Positions 53,754-55,015 of a stretch of 55,015 nucleotides of DNA are shown here, in pieces (position 1 is the stretch's first letter; every line of letters begins with the position of its first letter). Source of the DNA: Clostridiales bacterium (GTDB taxonomy: Bacteria; Bacillota; Clostridia; Lachnospirales; Lachnospiraceae); NCBI GenBank assembly GCA_022778745.1, contig JALFSR010000072.1, forward strand, positions 1 through 55,015, read 5' to 3'. A program made the translations under genes and the position numbers. The notes under the pieces were generated by a model. That model was not told where the DNA came from. It saw only the letters and a program-made list of their open reading frames with translations, and did not search any database.

Positions 53754-55015
53754 TTAACGGAAATCCGTTACTTCAAAATCATCGTCATCTTCATCATTCA
53801 ACGCTTCTTCCAGATTTCGTTTCTCCTGACCAGATGATTTATTTATACTGTCATGATCTTCAGCAGATTTATTCAATGAGTTTACATCCGACTGTTTTTT
53901 CTTCTCTGCTGCCATATCATTGAATACTTTATTCAACGCTTCCATGTCAATATCTGGTTCTAATTCATCCTCTGGCAATTCTGCCTGCTCTGGCATTGAT
54001 GCACCGACTTCCTCTTCGTCATCAAAATTTCCCTTGTTCCATTCCTGCTGTTCCAACGCTGCCAATTCTCTATCTATCTCTTCATCGGAATCCCAGTCAC
54101 CGTCACTTTCATCTTCTCCTAGATACAAATCATCTTCATTATCATAGAGATCCTCTTCCTCAGAATGCTTTGTCTTCTTCTTTAAATAGTTATATAAGCA
54201 AATTCCTGCTGCAAGCAATACTGTAATACCTACAATTCCTCCGCCGATAATTGCAATCTTACGCAATAATGCATCACGATCACTTGTATCTTCCTGTAAA
54301 ATATCGTCTCCTACTGTTTCTCCGCCTAGCTGCGATTCTTGATTTGCTGGATCTAAACTCTGTCCATTATACGGTTCAATCACACCTGTAGATATATTGA
54401 CATGATACAATGCTCGTTCATTTTGCTGATTCATTAAATATACAATATAATCTTCCTTTGGCGTATCACCTTCCGTTGGTTTCCATGCTGGCAATGTCTT
54501 TCCATTTACAGAAATCTTTGTTGCTGTTAAGTCCTTCAGTTCCTCCGATCCTTCCTCCAGATCTAAAAATATGTACTGATTAGAAGAAGAATTAATCTTT
54601 ACATATGGAATACAACTATCTTTTTCTTCACTAAAAATATAGAAATTTGCTGTTTCTCCATCATCAATTAAATAAAATAAAATTAAGCCATTTGTATCTT
54701 CTGCAACTTGAATTTCATTTCCTTTATAACTGTAAGTCGTAATTATGAAATTCTCTGGAAGTTCTGATTCATTAATCTCGCGCTTTATCTGCAGTGTTTT
54801 TCCATTAAACAATGAAACTAACACTTTTTGTTCTTCTGTTATAGTCGGTTCTGTTGTTTGTACTGGCGTTGTCTGTTCTGGTGTCGTCTGTTCTGGCGTC
54901 GTCTGTACTGGTGTCGTCTGTTCTGATGTCGTCTGTTCTGGTGTCGTCTGTTCTGGTGTCGTCTGCCCTGGGGTTGTCTGTACTGGTGTCGTCTGCCCTG
55001 GGGTTGTCCGTACTG
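53754..55015 (-). CDS. membrane/surface protein with Thr-Pro repeats, 5' end beyond window
   Basis: The frame is open to the right edge, so the N-terminus is missing. From the edge inward: a Thr-Pro-Gln tandem region (units like 'EQTTP', 'VQTTP', 'GQTTP'), an extracellular domain of about 190 residues, one membrane helix ('IAIIGGGIVGITVLLAAGIC') and a cytosolic, strongly acidic tail of about 140 residues ('NDEDDDDFEVTDF' at the end). A stalk-like Thr-Pro region outside the cell and an acidic tail inside suggest a type I membrane protein, perhaps involved in signalling or surface display. The gene family is not recognised. A GTG at 54824 is not the likely start, because the repeat continues in frame upstream. 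Confidence 0.75.
   Translation of the reverse strand, partial: VRTTPGQTTPVQTTPGQTTPEQTTPEQTTSEQTTPVQTTPEQTTPEQTTPVQTTEPTITEEQKVLVSLFNGKTLQIKREINESELPENFIITTYSYKGNEIQVAEDTNGLILFYLIDDGETANFYIFSEEKDSCIPYVKINSSSNQYIFLDLEEGSEELKDLTATKISVNGKTLPAWKPTEGDTPKEDYIVYLMNQQNERALYHVNISTGVIEPYNGQSLDPANQESQLGGETVGDDILQEDTSDRDALLRKIAIIGGGIVGITVLLAAGICLYNYLKKKTKHSEEEDLYDNEDDLYLGEDESDGDWDSDEEIDRELAALEQQEWNKGNFDDEEEVGASMPEQAELPEDELEPDIDMEALNKVFNDMAAEKKKQSDVNSLNKSAEDHDSINKSSGQEKRNLEEALNDEDDDDFEVTDFR
54852..55015 (-). repeat. 15-bp tandem repeat encoding a Thr-Pro pentapeptide
   Basis: About eleven imperfect units of CCAGAACAGACGACA (minus strand), continuing past the edge. The unit is a multiple of three, so copy number can change without a frameshift. 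Confidence 0.85.

Noticed and set aside
53754..54824. GTG at 54824 as start of the right-edge protein
   Set aside because: The same frame continues upstream through the Thr-Pro repeats to the edge, so the true start lies outside the window.
54852..55015. CRISPR array
   Set aside because: The 15-bp units are contiguous without spacers and encode an in-frame pentapeptide repeat.
1..55015. tRNA or rRNA genes
   Set aside because: I looked through the gaps for cloverleaf-like or rRNA sequences and saw none; a tRNAscan run would settle it.

Overview
The window is a chromosomal segment from a low-GC, endospore-forming anaerobic Firmicute, most likely of the family Lachnospiraceae (Clostridia). Evidence: sporulation genes yqfC/yqfD and spoIVA, a SpoVB-like flippase, a class III PolC, an mcsA-mcsB-clpC operon, two small proteins of a type common in that family (40 and 138 residues), a CmpB-family membrane protein, strong AGGAGG ribosome binding sites and AT-rich spacers. 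The species cannot be named from sequence alone. Almost all genes lie on the minus strand; the plus-strand exceptions are an IS110 fragment, bioY, prs, an ABC-F gene and the CmpB-family gene.

Layout. 0.2-8 kb: two flavoproteins, a lipid/polysaccharide flippase, then the compact yqfC-yqfD-phoH-ybeY operon. 8.1-16 kb: rpsU, alaS, a 40-residue membrane peptide, rnhA, a membrane-anchored MutS-like ATPase, and an amidohydrolase-purine nucleoside phosphorylase pair for nucleoside salvage. 16.1-18 kb: a scar where an IS110-type element (left end, possible bridge RNA, first 90 codons of transposase) abuts a sulfate-binding lipoprotein gene that has lost its 3' part. 18-29 kb: spoIVA, a ZIP metal transporter, a biotin module (bioY with a BirA operator, convergent with birA), a decayed patch (truncated secreted protein, frameshifted gluconate 5-dehydrogenase), gpsA, der, a DUF512 radical-SAM/PDZ protein, and prs. 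29-43 kb: an unknown gene, an ABC-F ATPase, then the isoprenoid/envelope/replication cluster pyrH-frr | uppS-cdsA-dxr-rseP-ispG-polC. 43-55 kb: a CmpB-family protein, an HD hydrolase, a FtsW/RodA/SpoVE protein, radA, a family-restricted small protein, clpC-mcsB-mcsA under a GntR-type regulator, and a partial surface protein with a 15-bp tandem repeat running off the right edge.

The most unusual observations are: (1) polC is one continuous 1506-codon frame broken by a single in-frame TAG between its N-terminal domain and the rest; (2) a 403-bp element at 42736-43138 has 20-bp terminal inverted repeats (19/20) and a perfect 9-bp target duplication, so it looks like an undescribed MITE; (3) an IS110 fossil keeps its leader with a series of stem-loops compatible with a bridge RNA; (4) a family of about 30-bp palindromic intergenic repeats occurs roughly eight times, always in the same orientation relative to the minus-strand genes; (5) a GntR/YtrA-like regulator sits where CtsR normally heads the mcsA-mcsB-clpC operon.
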